Translations under genes and position numbers: made by a program
Notes under the pieces: model-generated
The model's database searches: none
Told to the model about the DNA's origin: nothing
What the model saw: only the letters and a program-made list of their open reading frames with translations
Origin: an uncultured Flavobacteriaceae bacterium
Lineage (GTDB): Bacteria; Bacteroidota; Bacteroidia; Flavobacteriales; Flavobacteriaceae
Assembly: GCA_905381055.1 (NCBI GenBank)
Contig: CAJPUR010000005.1
Coordinates: 1-64,000 of the forward strand
Direction of reading: 5' to 3'
DNA: 64,000 nt
In this document: piece after piece, positions 19,372 to 29,147 of the stretch
Layout: each line of letters starts with the position of its first letter
How positions within the stretch are numbered: the stretch's first letter is position 1

Positions 19372-20970
19372 TTAATTTGTTAATTCAACAATTACTGGGG
19401 CTACTTTAGCAAAATTATATTTAGGATTTTTTGGATTCCTAACCCTAATATCAAATATTTTAACATCCATACCAGCTTTAGCTCTGTTAATTGCACTTAT
19501 TGCTTTTTGGTCAAATCTTCCTCCCGTAACCTGGATCGTAGGTTGACCAGGAATTTTAACTTTAAACGCAACAGTATTTACTGTTAAATCAAAATCAAAA
19601 TCTACAAATTTTGCTCCAATCCTAGATTTAGCTAAGCTACTTTTTGGAATTTTGACATTACCGTCCTCACCCCTAACTGTTCCAACAGGGTTAGGTAAAT
19701 TTTTAATTCTATAAACTGTGGATGTTGAAACTTTTTTACCATCAGGAAGAGTCCCAGTAGCTAATATCTTAACGGTCTTACCAGTACCAGGATTCATAAC
19801 ATATTTTGACCCTCTAGCCCTTTTAAGACCAGGAGCAGAAGCTCTTACTTTATTGTCCGCAATTCCAGGAATTGAAATAGTCATTGGATTTTCAACACCT
19901 CGATAAACTACATTCATCTTATCAGCTGAAATTACAGCAGAGTTTGGTTTTGCTATAACAGCGAATGATTGATTGACAGGTATTTTAGACTCTACACCAT
20001 CATTCTTAAAAATTAAATCTCCTTCAATCAAATGATCGCCTGGACTACCAGCAGAAATATCTAGCTTAATACCTCCAGCAATCAGTTCATAATCAGATTC
20101 AATAAGCTTTCTTCCATCAATTTTTAAATCAACACTATTTGGTTTTTGAGCACCTCCTTTACGTCCTAAAATAACACTTCCATCAAATTTTTCGCCCTGG
20201 TAGTAAGCACCCTTTTCAGTTTTTAAAAGACTTATATAATTGGATTCTGTTACACCTGACTCCAATTCTAATTCTTTCCCCAATAATGTAGTTAATACGT
20301 CGGCTTCAGTTAATCTAATATCATTTTGCATCATTGTAAATTTGGCAAGAGAAGATATTAGTGGAAATCCTTCGTAGCTATAATTTAACCATTTAACTTC
20401 TTTTCCTTCTCTATCTTCTACCACCCAATCGGGCCCCTTACCTATATCAAATCTATTTTCAACTTGTTCAATATATTGAGGATATTGACTACCAAAAACC
20501 TGAATAACAGTGGCTTTGTAATCGATTATTTTCTGAATAAATTCTTCAGATGCATTTTGGGCGGCTTCATCACCTTCTCTAAACCAAATCATGTCAAGTT
20601 CCTCGCCTTTGTCCATTACTTCAAACTTTCTAAGTTCAGGATCTTCAAACTCAACTCTTTGCCTCTCTGTAATTTGGTCTTTTACATCTTGAATATAATC
20701 ATGGAACTCATTAGATTTTAATCTTATTTGCTTAGCAGTTTGGTCATGTCCTACCCATTTGCCTTCTTTATCTTTGGAATTAGTCTCAATTTTAGAATAA
20801 TAGATCTCATTACTTTCATTAACTCTGGTCTTAGCATCTGAAATTTTATGAAACATTTGACCAAAACCAACTAAAACTTCTTTACTGACATTTAATGCAA
20901 GCATTGTAATAAACACAAGGTACATTAAAGCAATTAATTTGTTACGCGGTGTCTCTTTAGCTCCAGCCAT
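19372..20970 (-). CDS. gldM: Gliding motility / type IX secretion motor protein GldM
   Basis: Inner-membrane protein that, with GldL, forms the proton-driven motor of type IX secretion and gliding. The 532-residue protein has a single N-terminal membrane helix (about 11-30, ALMYLVFITMLALNVSKE) preceded by the conserved AGAKETPRNKLI, then a large periplasmic region of helical and beta domains ending FAKVAPVIVELTN. Family members are about 500-520 residues. It is 6 bases after gldL and 14 bases before gldN, so one transcript is expected. Confidence 0.97.
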   Translation of the reverse strand: MAGAKETPRNKLIALMYLVFITMLALNVSKEVLVGFGQMFHKISDAKTRVNESNEIYYSKIETNSKDKEGKWVGHDQTAKQIRLKSNEFHDYIQDVKDQITERQRVEFEDPELRKFEVMDKGEELDMIWFREGDEAAQNASEEFIQKIIDYKATVIQVFGSQYPQYIEQVENRFDIGKGPDWVVEDREGKEVKWLNYSYEGFPLISSLAKFTMMQNDIRLTEADVLTTLLGKELELESGVTESNYISLLKTEKGAYYQGEKFDGSVILGRKGGAQKPNSVDLKIDGRKLIESDYELIAGGIKLDISAGSPGDHLIEGDLIFKNDGVESKIPVNQSFAVIAKPNSAVISADKMNVVYRGVENPMTISIPGIADNKVRASAPGLKRARGSKYVMNPGTGKTVKILATGTLPDGKKVSTSTVYRIKNLPNPVGTVRGEDGNVKIPKSSLAKSRIGAKFVDFDFDLTVNTVAFKVKIPGQPTIQVTGGRFDQKAISAINRAKAGMDVKIFDIRVRNPKNPKYNFAKVAPVIVELTN

Positions 20971-20976
20971 CTATAA

Positions 20977-21624
20977 TTAGTTTTTGTTCATTGCAGTTAG
21001 CATGCCTTTATAAACTTCATTCAAAGAAGCTAAATTAGAAGACAAAGACTCCATCTGTACTTTTAACTGTTCTGCATTCTCTGCTACCTGTTTGTTGTAG
21101 GTACTATGGGCATTTGCATCATTAGTTTGTGATTTATATAAAGCATTTAAAGCTTCCAGTTGTTTTGTAGCATTTGTTAGTTGCTCAGAATAACTTTGAG
21201 AAGAACTTACAGCCTCAGCTGCAGGTGACAAAGCTTCTGCAGAAGCTTCAAGATTTTTTATACTTCTGGTAAGCCCATTTACAAGTGATACGTCTAATTT
21301 TGCTTCTTTAAGTATCGAATCTATTTTACTAGATAATCCCTCCTCACTTCCATTAGACGAAGAATGACCTCCCTCTCCTGAAATATGCGCTTCATATTCA
21401 GCCTGCTCCTCACGAACATCATCTAACATTAATCCACCAATTAGAAATATTATGGCTTCTGTACCCAAACCTAATCCTAAAACCACTCCTCCAGTTAAAG
21501 GACCAATTTCAAGGTGTAATATTTTGAATAGAGCACCTATAATCACTACAGCTCCCCCAATTTGAAAAAGCATGTGCATCATTACTTTTCTTATAAACCT
21601 ACCTTTAAGTTGTTTTGCATTCAT
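20977..21624 (-). CDS. gldL: Gliding motility / type IX secretion motor protein GldL
   Basis: Inner-membrane partner of GldM in the type IX motor. The 215-residue protein has two N-terminal membrane helices (about 14-32 and 40-65; MLFQIGGAVVIIGALFKILH and a Gly-rich second helix with GLGLGTEAIIFLIGGLM), a known feature of the GldL ring. The cytoplasmic tail is helical and probably a coiled coil, rich in Ala, Glu and Ser. A conserved glutamate in helix 2 (GTEAIIF) is the family's proposed proton-path residue. It sits 40 bases after gldK and 6 bases before gldM. Confidence 0.97.
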   Translation of the reverse strand: MNAKQLKGRFIRKVMMHMLFQIGGAVVIIGALFKILHLEIGPLTGGVVLGLGLGTEAIIFLIGGLMLDDVREEQAEYEAHISGEGGHSSSNGSEEGLSSKIDSILKEAKLDVSLVNGLTRSIKNLEASAEALSPAAEAVSSSQSYSEQLTNATKQLEALNALYKSQTNDANAHSTYNKQVAENAEQLKVQMESLSSNLASLNEVYKGMLTAMNKN

Positions 21625-21664
21625 TTTTTTATTTTTTTGATCTTATATTATAAAGATAAAATAT

Positions 21665-23035
21665 TTATTTAATTTTTACTTTTTCTGAACCAAGATAATC
21701 TTGAACTGTTCTAAAACCAATATAACTTCTTGAGGTATCAGCATACTCAAAATCTCTTGTACTTACGCGGAGAAAATATGCAACATCTTTCCATGAACCA
21801 CCTCTAGTAACTTTTCTGTTTTCGGATCTTTTAGACATGTTAGGGTTTAAAGTAGACACATAATCATAAGAACCTTCATCGTATGATGAACCTGTCCACT
21901 CAGAAACATTTCCAGCCATATTATACAAATTGAAATCATTAGGAAGATATGACTTGGCTTCAACGGTATACATTGCTTGATCAGATGCATAATCACCTCT
22001 CAAAGGTTTAAAATTAGCTAAAAAACATCCTCTATCGTTTAGGAGATAAGGTGATCCCCAAGGATAAATTCCTGAGGGTATACCACCTCTTGCAGCATAC
22101 TCCCATTCAGCTTCAGTTGGTAAACGAAATGAATTAACAAGAGGATCATTTTTTTCTCTTTGATAAATATTTTTATACTGAGTTCTCCAATTACAAAAAG
22201 CAACTGCTTGTTTCCAAGAAATTCCAACTACTGGATAATCTTGATATGCAGGATGAGAAAAATAATCATTATGCATGGGTTCATTATAAGAGTAGTTGAA
22301 ATCTTTAATCCATACAGTTGTATCAGGATATATTTCAACTTCCTCATTTTTAATAAATGGCAATCTATCTCTATTATTTGGATTTCTTTTCCTATCAAGT
22401 GCTGCAGCTTCAGCATCAAACCATGAATACTTATAAATAAGTCTATTTACATCAATTTTCATTTCGCCATTGTGCCAAATTTCAGGGGGTAAATATAAAC
22501 TATCCATAACTTCAATATATTCAAATCCCTCGTAATCTTCAGGAGACCATTCAATATCTTGATCCATATCTAATGGCCTTCTAAAATATGGATCTTCATT
22601 CAGATCATAATAATTTTCACGCATGTATTTAGTAAATTCAGAGATGTCTGATGTGTCAGCATCCTTGAAAGCATATTCAGAAATACTATTTTCAGATTCT
22701 TCGCCAAGATTGGCTTCAAAACTCTTCCTTGCTAACAAAGCAGAAGCTATTGAGTCTCTAACCCAATAAATAAATTGTCTATATTCACTGTTAGTTATTT
22801 CAGTTTCATCCATATAAAAAGATCTAACAGTAACAGTTTTAGGAGCAGCAGATTGAGTTTGAGCAACATCATCATCAGATTTACCCATAATATATGCACC
22901 TCCTTCAACTAGTGTCATCCCAAAGGGCTTCTCCGGGAACCATTTCTTTTGTTTTACTCCGATCAATTCACCACGTTTATTACCACAACTGGAGATAAAT
23001 AGAGCTAATAAAAAAATAATAAAAAGTCTGTTCAT
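21665..23035 (-). CDS. gldK: Gliding motility / type IX secretion lipoprotein GldK
   Basis: Outer-membrane-associated lipoprotein that forms the type IX periplasmic ring with GldN. The 456-residue protein has a lipoprotein signal ending FISSC (C17) and a formylglycine-generating-enzyme-like (FGE-sulfatase) domain across most of its length: GGAYIMGKSDDD near 46-57, FYMDETEITNSEYRQF, WKQAVAFCNWRTQ, FRLPTEAEWEYAARGG, and NMAGNVSEWTGSSYD. GldK/PorK proteins share this fold but act structurally. The order gldK-L-M-N is intact. A good -7 promoter element (TAGTTTTG) lies 40 bases upstream. Confidence 0.96.
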   Translation of the reverse strand: MNRLFIIFLLALFISSCGNKRGELIGVKQKKWFPEKPFGMTLVEGGAYIMGKSDDDVAQTQSAAPKTVTVRSFYMDETEITNSEYRQFIYWVRDSIASALLARKSFEANLGEESENSISEYAFKDADTSDISEFTKYMRENYYDLNEDPYFRRPLDMDQDIEWSPEDYEGFEYIEVMDSLYLPPEIWHNGEMKIDVNRLIYKYSWFDAEAAALDRKRNPNNRDRLPFIKNEEVEIYPDTTVWIKDFNYSYNEPMHNDYFSHPAYQDYPVVGISWKQAVAFCNWRTQYKNIYQREKNDPLVNSFRLPTEAEWEYAARGGIPSGIYPWGSPYLLNDRGCFLANFKPLRGDYASDQAMYTVEAKSYLPNDFNLYNMAGNVSEWTGSSYDEGSYDYVSTLNPNMSKRSENRKVTRGGSWKDVAYFLRVSTRDFEYADTSRSYIGFRTVQDYLGSEKVKIK

Positions 23036-23074
23036 AAATAAGGTTTCTTACTAAATAAATCCCATTTACTAGGG

Positions 23075-23082
23075 CAAAACTA
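23075..23082 (-). promoter_or_regulatory. Probable -7 element of the gldK promoter
   Basis: On the minus strand the sequence reads TAGTTTTG, an exact match to the Bacteroidota -7 consensus TAnnTTTG, with the gldK ATG 40 bases downstream. No TTG is found at the ideal -33 distance, so only the -7 half is supported. It would let gldKLMN be transcribed separately from topA and the arginase-like gene. Confidence 0.45.
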
Positions 23083-23153
23083 CTAATTTTAATATACTTT
23101 TCTAATTAAATTTCAATTTTTAAGATTATTTCTTAATTAATTTACTATAAACA

Positions 23154-24302
23154 TCATACTCTTTTAGTTGCATTTAGCCATCTTTCGGGTAATATATCAT
23201 TACATGCATTAATATAATCTTTGTGCGTGCATGATAATAACGAATTAGTTTTAGTTTTATTATCTAAATAATTTTCAACTTCAATTTCAACCCACCACCT
23301 TTCACTTTTATTACTTTTATGAAAAATTAATTCTCGATCTGACAATGGAACAATAAATTTTTTAAAATTTTCACCTTTTAAGACTGGGTATTCATTAAAT
23401 CTACAATTAAAACCTTCTATAAAATACCAAATAATTTGGGCCAATAACTTATGAAAAATTATTGAATTGGGTAATTCAAAAAAACCAATTACATTTAGCC
23501 TATCACTAATACCTGCATATCTTGATAAACTACAAATTGTTCTACTGTCAAACCCATTAGGATAATTGTTAACTGAATTCTCTGAGGAAATTTGTGATAA
23601 AGACTTTAAATCAAAAGTTACAATATCTGAATCTCTTAAATATGGTTCAGCAATCTTATTATCATCCAAAATAGCCCCTAATCTTACAGATTCAAAAAAC
23701 AACCTTTCCATCAAATCTAATTCCTCTTGAGAAACTAGATATGTTTGATAACCCAAATTTGTATAACTATTTAAATTACTAGGTTTTTCCATTATAATAG
23801 AGCTCATGTAGGAACGTCCAGAAATTAATTTTTCGTTCTTAGTAAAATCAAACATGTTGTCAACTGAAGTTATATTTATCCATAGGTTACTATTTTCAAA
23901 AGACTTGTAAATTGGATAGGTTAAGTCATGACTTCCTCCAATTAAAACTGGAATAATATTAATTTTACGAAGGAACTGGCATACCTCTTTTAAAATAAAA
24001 TAGGTGTCTTCTACAGAATCACCACTTGGAATATCACCCAAATCTGAAATTTTGTAGTTCCAATTTCCAGGATATAATTTATAAAATTCCTTTCTAAATT
24101 CAGAAATTTTGTATTTACTGATGTTAAAAAATGAATTTCTTAATTCACTAACTCCAATAATACCAATTCTAACTTCATCTAGATCAGGAAATCCATTAAC
24201 TCGTGAATGAACTAAAATACTTTTACCTATTACTTGATTTGGTAAAACTATAGTTGAATTAACTATTGATTCATCAACTGGTAATAGAGTTTCCTCAAGC
24301 AT
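23154..24302 (-). CDS. Arginase/formimidoylglutamase-fold protein with degenerate metal site
   Basis: A 382-residue cytoplasmic protein related to the ureohydrolase family. It keeps the family landmark VLIGGSHDLTYP (residues 119-130), with H125 at the position of the first manganese ligand. The next canonical motif, D-A-H-x-D, is D148-N-M-F-D152, so the central histidine is methionine; the final D-x-D motif is D231-L-K233, so the second aspartate is lysine. Two of six expected manganese ligands are therefore absent, suggesting it no longer works as a standard binuclear hydrolase. Its start overlaps the topA stop as TAATG, and gldK begins 118 bases downstream. Formimidoylglutamase-type annotations for this family should be treated with caution. 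Confidence 0.8.
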   Translation of the reverse strand: MLEETLLPVDESIVNSTIVLPNQVIGKSILVHSRVNGFPDLDEVRIGIIGVSELRNSFFNISKYKISEFRKEFYKLYPGNWNYKISDLGDIPSGDSVEDTYFILKEVCQFLRKINIIPVLIGGSHDLTYPIYKSFENSNLWINITSVDNMFDFTKNEKLISGRSYMSSIIMEKPSNLNSYTNLGYQTYLVSQEELDLMERLFFESVRLGAILDDNKIAEPYLRDSDIVTFDLKSLSQISSENSVNNYPNGFDSRTICSLSRYAGISDRLNVIGFFELPNSIIFHKLLAQIIWYFIEGFNCRFNEYPVLKGENFKKFIVPLSDRELIFHKSNKSERWWVEIEVENYLDNKTKTNSLLSCTHKDYINACNDILPERWLNATKRV

Positions 24303-26770
24303 TAGTTGTTTTTTTTGGCTTTAGATTTTTTATTTTGCTCAATAATTTTTTCAACCTCCTCTAATTTTAATTTAGAAGGATCTATGTCTTTAGATAATTG
24401 AATTTTGATTTTGCCATTTAAAATGACTGACCTACCCCACCTTGCTTTTTCGACTCTTATTCCTTTGTTAACCCAATTATGAATTATCTTATCTTTTTCT
24501 TTTTGAATCTTTTCTTCAATTAACCTTTTTACATCTTCAAATAACAAATTTTCAAAATCAAAACTTTTGTTAACATTAATAAACATATTATTCCATTTTA
24601 TAAACGGCCCAAATCTGCCTTTCCCTTTGGTGACAGGTAAATTATCAAAAGTAAATATTGGGGCGTCTGATTTTTCTTTTTCTGAAATCAACTTAATTGA
24701 AGTTTTATAATCAACTTCAGAGGGGTTTATATCTTTCGGCAAAGATACAAATTTTTTGCCATATTTTAGATAAGGCCCAAATCTTCCATTATTAACAGTT
24801 ATGGCCTCATTATTATAATTACCTAACTCTTTTGGGAGTTTAAATAATTCCATTACTTGATCAAAAGATATAGTTTCTAATTTTTGATTAGAAGTCAAAC
24901 TTGCAAAAACAGGCTTCTGGTCATCTCCCACATTTCCAATTTGAGCAAGAGGCCCAAATCTTCCTAACCTAACCTTAACTTCTCTCCCTGAAATTGGATC
25001 TTTTCCAAGTATCCTTTCACCAGACTCACGTCCGGCATTTTCTTGAACGAAATTTACAATTTTATTAAAGTCTTTGTAAAAATCTTCAATCATATTAGTC
25101 CAATTCTGATGTCCTTCAGCAATTTGATCAAAATTTTTTTCTACTTCAGCAGTAAAATTATAATCCAAAATGTTTTTAAAATTATTAACTAAAAAATCAT
25201 TGACAATTAATCCAATGTCAGTTGGGACAAGTTTACCCTTATTTGATCCTGTTATTTCAATTAATCTTTCTTCAATAATCTGATTATCCTCTAAAGAAAT
25301 TTTATTGTAACTCCTTTCAAAACCATCGAAATCCCCTTTTGAAACATACCCTCTATTTTGAACAGTAGATATTGTAGGAGCGTAAGTAGAAGGTCTGCCA
25401 ATGCCTAAATCTTCAAGTTTTTTTACTAGCGAGGCTTCAGTATACCTGTATGGTGGTCTTGAAAATTTTTCAGTTGAAATTATTTTGTTTAATTTTATTT
25501 CATCCCCTACCTTAACATCAGGTATAATTCCTTCAGATTCCTCTTCAATGTTATCAACTCCCTCAATATAAATTTTTAAAAACCCATCAAAAATTAAAAC
25601 TTCTCCTTTTGCAGAAAAAATATTTTCATCATCACCTGAATTGATTTTTAAATTAGTTCTTTCAATTTGAGAGTCACTCATTTGAGATGACACAGTCCTT
25701 CTCCAAATCAATTCGTAAAGGCGCTTTTGATCATAATCACCATCTACACTTAACTTTGAAAAATCAGTTGGTCTAATTGCCTCGTGAGCTTCTTGAGCAC
25801 CTTTACTTTTAGATTTATAATTTCTTGGGTTTACATATTTTTCACCATATTTATTTTTTATTAATTCTAAAATTGATAACTGAGCTTCCTTAGAAATATT
25901 AACACTATCTGTTCTCATATAAGTTATAAGACCAGATTCATATAATCTTTGAGCAATATTCATCGTCTTACTTACAGAGAAATAAAGTTTCCTAGATGCC
26001 TCCTGTTGAAGGGTTGACGTAATAAAAGGTGCAGTAGGTGATTTCTTTACAGGATTGATGTTTTTTTCAGAAATTATAAATTTTGATTGTTTATTTTTTT
26101 GTAAAAAAGATTTTACTTCATTAGAATTTAAAAAACTTTTTAATGATTGGGCCTTTATTATTTTACCGTTAGATGATTCAAAATCAGCTTTAGTTTGGTA
26201 AACTGATGTAGGAGAAAATTTAAGAATTTCTCTTTCTCTTTCAGAAATTAATCTAACTGAAACTGATTGAACTCTTCCAGCTGAAAGTCCACCTTTAACT
26301 TTTTTCCATAATATTGGGGATAATTGATACCCAACCAATCTATCCAAAACTCTTCTGGCTTGCTGAGCATCAACAATATTTTGATTAATTTCTCTAGGCT
26401 TTTCAAGTGCTTTTAAAATAGCATTTTTTGTGATCTCATGAAAAACAATTCTCTTAGTTTTATCTTTATCTAATTTCAAAGTTTGGAAAAGATGCCATGC
26501 AATAGCTTCTCCCTCTCTATCCTCATCACTTGCCAACCAAACTTGATCAGATTTTTTCACTAAAGATTTCAACTCGGATACTATTTTCTTTTTATCATCT
26601 GAAACAATATATTTCGGACTAAAGTTTTTATCAATGCTAACTCCTAACTCATTTGAAGGAAGATCTGAAATATGACCAAAACTTGATGCAACTTTAAATT
26701 CTTTACCTAAAAACTTTTCTATAGTTTTGGCTTTAGCAGGAGACTCAACGATAACTAAATTTTTAGACAT
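24302..26770 (-). CDS. topA: DNA topoisomerase I (type IA)
   Basis: Relaxes negatively supercoiled DNA by cutting one strand. The 822-residue protein has the N-terminal Toprim domain (NLVIVESPAKAKTIEKFLG from residue 4; SDEDREGEAIAWH at 81-93, with the acidic metal residues) and the active-site motif GLITYMRTDS with catalytic Y284. The C-terminus has three GRFGP-type C-repeat domains, with GRFGPLAQIG, GRFGPYLKYG and GRFGPFIKWN, rather than four-cysteine zinc fingers. It has a strong promoter match 20 bases upstream and overlaps the next gene by one base. Confidence 0.97.
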   Translation of the reverse strand: MSKNLVIVESPAKAKTIEKFLGKEFKVASSFGHISDLPSNELGVSIDKNFSPKYIVSDDKKKIVSELKSLVKKSDQVWLASDEDREGEAIAWHLFQTLKLDKDKTKRIVFHEITKNAILKALEKPREINQNIVDAQQARRVLDRLVGYQLSPILWKKVKGGLSAGRVQSVSVRLISEREREILKFSPTSVYQTKADFESSNGKIIKAQSLKSFLNSNEVKSFLQKNKQSKFIISEKNINPVKKSPTAPFITSTLQQEASRKLYFSVSKTMNIAQRLYESGLITYMRTDSVNISKEAQLSILELIKNKYGEKYVNPRNYKSKSKGAQEAHEAIRPTDFSKLSVDGDYDQKRLYELIWRRTVSSQMSDSQIERTNLKINSGDDENIFSAKGEVLIFDGFLKIYIEGVDNIEEESEGIIPDVKVGDEIKLNKIISTEKFSRPPYRYTEASLVKKLEDLGIGRPSTYAPTISTVQNRGYVSKGDFDGFERSYNKISLEDNQIIEERLIEITGSNKGKLVPTDIGLIVNDFLVNNFKNILDYNFTAEVEKNFDQIAEGHQNWTNMIEDFYKDFNKIVNFVQENAGRESGERILGKDPISGREVKVRLGRFGPLAQIGNVGDDQKPVFASLTSNQKLETISFDQVMELFKLPKELGNYNNEAITVNNGRFGPYLKYGKKFVSLPKDINPSEVDYKTSIKLISEKEKSDAPIFTFDNLPVTKGKGRFGPFIKWNNMFINVNKSFDFENLLFEDVKRLIEEKIQKEKDKIIHNWVNKGIRVEKARWGRSVILNGKIKIQLSKDIDPSKLKLEEVEKIIEQNKKSKAKKNN

Positions 26771-26789
26771 AAATTATATTTAATGGTCA

Positions 26790-26820
26790 CAAAAGTAAAA
26801 TGTTTTTTTAATTAGCTCAA
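26790..26820 (-). promoter_or_regulatory. Promoter of topA
   Basis: On the minus strand a TTG (26820-26818) is followed after 20 bases by TACTTTTG (26797-26790), matching the Bacteroidota pattern TTG-N(17-23)-TAnnTTTG in both boxes and spacing. The topA ATG is at 26770. The 5' leader would be about 15 bases. Confidence 0.7.
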
Positions 26821-26902
26821 ATTTTTTCAATAAAGTCTATGCGAAGTCCATGATTTGCTTAAAATAAAATTTAGTGTTAAATTCAAATTTTAAAAATTAA
26901 AA

Positions 26903-27409
26903 ATGAAAAGAAGAAACGCTATTAAAAACTTATTTTTAACATCAGGATTATTAACTCCTATTGCTCCAATTAATTCAATTTTTAATAATTTTTCTGGATT
27001 ATTATTTGAAAAAGACGATATTAATCTAATTGGTGATATTTCGCAAACAATTCTTATTTCTGATAAAAAATATTTTCCTACAATTGAATCCAGATCAGAA
27101 TTTATATTGAACATAATAAATGATTGTTATACTGAAAATGAAGTATTAAAATATAAATTAGGTCTTAAACAATTTAAATTATTTTTAAGTAATGAAAATA
27201 CTAAATCATTCTTGAAGCTTAATAAGAAGAAAAAAAATAGCATTATAAAATCATTAATTGGGGATGATAAAGAAATTGGTTTTTTTTTAAAAACAATTAA
27301 AAATCTATCTCTTCGCCATTTTATGACTTCTGAAGAGTTCATGAAAAAATATTTAAAATATGAATTTATGCCTAACAGGTATCTTGGTAACGTAAAAGTT
27401 AAAAATTGA
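26903..27409 (+). CDS. Gluconate 2-dehydrogenase subunit 3-like protein
   Basis: A 168-residue protein with an N-terminal twin-arginine-like export signal (MKRRNAIKNLFLTSG then a short hydrophobic stretch), followed by the helical region seen in gluconate 2-dehydrogenase subunit 3 family proteins (DDINLIGDISQTILI-S-D-x-x-YFPTIESRSEFI; C-terminal FMTSEEFMKKYLKYEFMPNRYLG). Such small subunits accompany a large GMC-type flavoprotein subunit and are thought to carry it through the Tat pathway. That partner starts one base later (stop and start overlap as TGATG). Confidence 0.85.
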   Translation: MKRRNAIKNLFLTSGLLTPIAPINSIFNNFSGLLFEKDDINLIGDISQTILISDKKYFPTIESRSEFILNIINDCYTENEVLKYKLGLKQFKLFLSNENTKSFLKLNKKKKNSIIKSLIGDDKEIGFFLKTIKNLSLRHFMTSEEFMKKYLKYEFMPNRYLGNVKVKN

Positions 27410-29103
27410 TGAAAGAAAATAATTTTGATGCTATTGTAATTGGAGCTGGAATGTCAGGTGGATGGGCAGCTAAAGAATTTTGTGAAAATGGATTTAAAAC
27501 ACTTCTATTAGAAAGAGGTAGAAATGTTGAACACTTAGTTGATTATCCTACAACTAATATGAGACCTTGGGAATTTAAGTACAGAGGTAGACTTACTGCC
27601 AAGGAAAAAAAAGAAAACCCAATAGCAGACAGCTGTTATGCTTATTATGAAGGGTCAAAACATTTTTTTGCAAAAGATTCAGAGCAAGAATATGTTCAAA
27701 AAAAACCATTCGACTGGATTAGAGGATATCAGGTTGGAGGAAAATCAATAATGTGGGCTAGACAAGTTCAAAGATGGAGTAATTTAGATTTTGAAGGACC
27801 AGTAAGAGATGGTTTTGCTGTAGATTGGCCAATTCGATACAATGACCTTGAAAAATGGTACTCATATGTTGAAAAATTTGTTGGTGTAAGTGGAAACAAA
27901 GACGGATTAGATATCTTACCTGACGGTGAGTTTCTAAAACCATGGGAATCAAATTGTGTTGAAGATTATTTTAAAGAAATTATCAAAAAAAATTATAGCG
28001 ATAGACATCTTATTTATAGTAGATGTGCCCACATAACTGAAAGTAAACCAATTTTCATTAAACAGGGAAGAGGATTGTGTGTTAGCAGAAGGATTTGTGA
28101 AAGAGGGTGCCCTTTAGGTGGATATTTTAATGCAAACTCCACACTTATCCCATGGGCAAATAAAACTGGTAATCTTTCATTAAAAGTTAATTCAGTAGTA
28201 CACTCATTAATTTATGATGAAAAGCTAAAAAAAGCTATAGGCGTTAGGGTTATTGACTCGATAACAAATATTACCAAGGAATATTACGCAAAAGTTATTT
28301 TCCTGAATGCTTCAACCTTAAATTCAAATTTAATTTTATTGAATTCTAAATCTAAAAGATTTCCTAATGGTTTAGGAAATGACAATGGATTACTCGGAAA
28401 GTATATTGCATTTCATAACTACAGAGCGACTATAAGTGCAATTCACGAAGGTCACAAAGAGTATACTACTGAAGGAGGTAAACCAACCTCATCATATTTT
28501 CCCAGATTTAGGAATGTTTACAAGCAAGAAACAAATTTTCTAAGAGGTTATGCCGCTGGTTTTGGAGCAGGAAAGATGAGAGATATTAATACTGAGGGAA
28601 TTGGTGAAGATTTAATGAATAATATTTTAGCTACAAAAGAAAACGGCTTATGGAGAGTAAATTCCCACATGATGGGAGAAACAATCCCTAAAGAGTCTAA
28701 CAGTGTTTTTTTAGACAAAGATAAAGTCGATAAATACGGAATTCCTCAGCTTAATATAGATGTGGGTTATGATGAAAATGACGAAAAAATGATTAATGAT
28801 TTCTTCGAACAATTAAGTGAAATGTTTACAAAGGCAGGGTTTAAAAATATAAAAACACGAGATAATAGTAAAAGAAAACCTGGAAATGATATTCATGAAA
28901 TGGGAGGCGTAAGAATGGGTAAAGATCCCAAGACTTCTCTATTAAATAAATGGAATCAATTACACCTTTGCAAAAATGTTTTTGTAACTGATGGTGCTTG
29001 TATGACCTCTACCTCTACCCAAAACCCTTCTTTGACCTTTATGGCAATTACAGCAAGAGCTGCAAATTATGCAATATCTGAAATGAAAAAAATGAATATT
29101 TAA
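27409..29103 (+). CDS. GMC-family oxidoreductase, probable sugar or sugar-acid dehydrogenase
   Basis: A FAD flavoenzyme of 564 residues. The N-terminal DAIVIGAGMSGGWAAKEF is the FAD-binding dinucleotide motif; PFDWIRGYQVGGKSIMWARQ is the second conserved GMC segment; the C-terminal HEMGGVRMG and FVTDGACMTSTSTQNPSLTF contain the C-terminal GMC active region. It has no export signal of its own, consistent with co-export through the twin-arginine signal of the subunit upstream. I choose the ATG at 27409 rather than the TTG three bases earlier, because it overlaps the upstream stop as TGATG and starts with the typical MKENN. Family members oxidise gluconate, sorbose and similar compounds in the periplasm; the substrate is not determined. 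Confidence 0.9.
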   Translation: MKENNFDAIVIGAGMSGGWAAKEFCENGFKTLLLERGRNVEHLVDYPTTNMRPWEFKYRGRLTAKEKKENPIADSCYAYYEGSKHFFAKDSEQEYVQKKPFDWIRGYQVGGKSIMWARQVQRWSNLDFEGPVRDGFAVDWPIRYNDLEKWYSYVEKFVGVSGNKDGLDILPDGEFLKPWESNCVEDYFKEIIKKNYSDRHLIYSRCAHITESKPIFIKQGRGLCVSRRICERGCPLGGYFNANSTLIPWANKTGNLSLKVNSVVHSLIYDEKLKKAIGVRVIDSITNITKEYYAKVIFLNASTLNSNLILLNSKSKRFPNGLGNDNGLLGKYIAFHNYRATISAIHEGHKEYTTEGGKPTSSYFPRFRNVYKQETNFLRGYAAGFGAGKMRDINTEGIGEDLMNNILATKENGLWRVNSHMMGETIPKESNSVFLDKDKVDKYGIPQLNIDVGYDENDEKMINDFFEQLSEMFTKAGFKNIKTRDNSKRKPGNDIHEMGGVRMGKDPKTSLLNKWNQLHLCKNVFVTDGACMTSTSTQNPSLTFMAITARAANYAISEMKKMNI

Positions 29104-29147
29104 TTTGCATTAATTTGATAATAAAATTTTTACTTTAAAATTTAATA

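Noticed and set aside
21665-23035. GldK as the maturation enzyme for the sulfatase at 902
   Set aside because: It has an FGE-like fold but is a lipoprotein in the gldKLMN operon; this branch is structural in type IX secretion.
23154-24302. Functional call as arginase or formimidoylglutamase (HutG)
   Set aside because: Two metal ligands are missing and no histidine-utilisation genes lie nearby.
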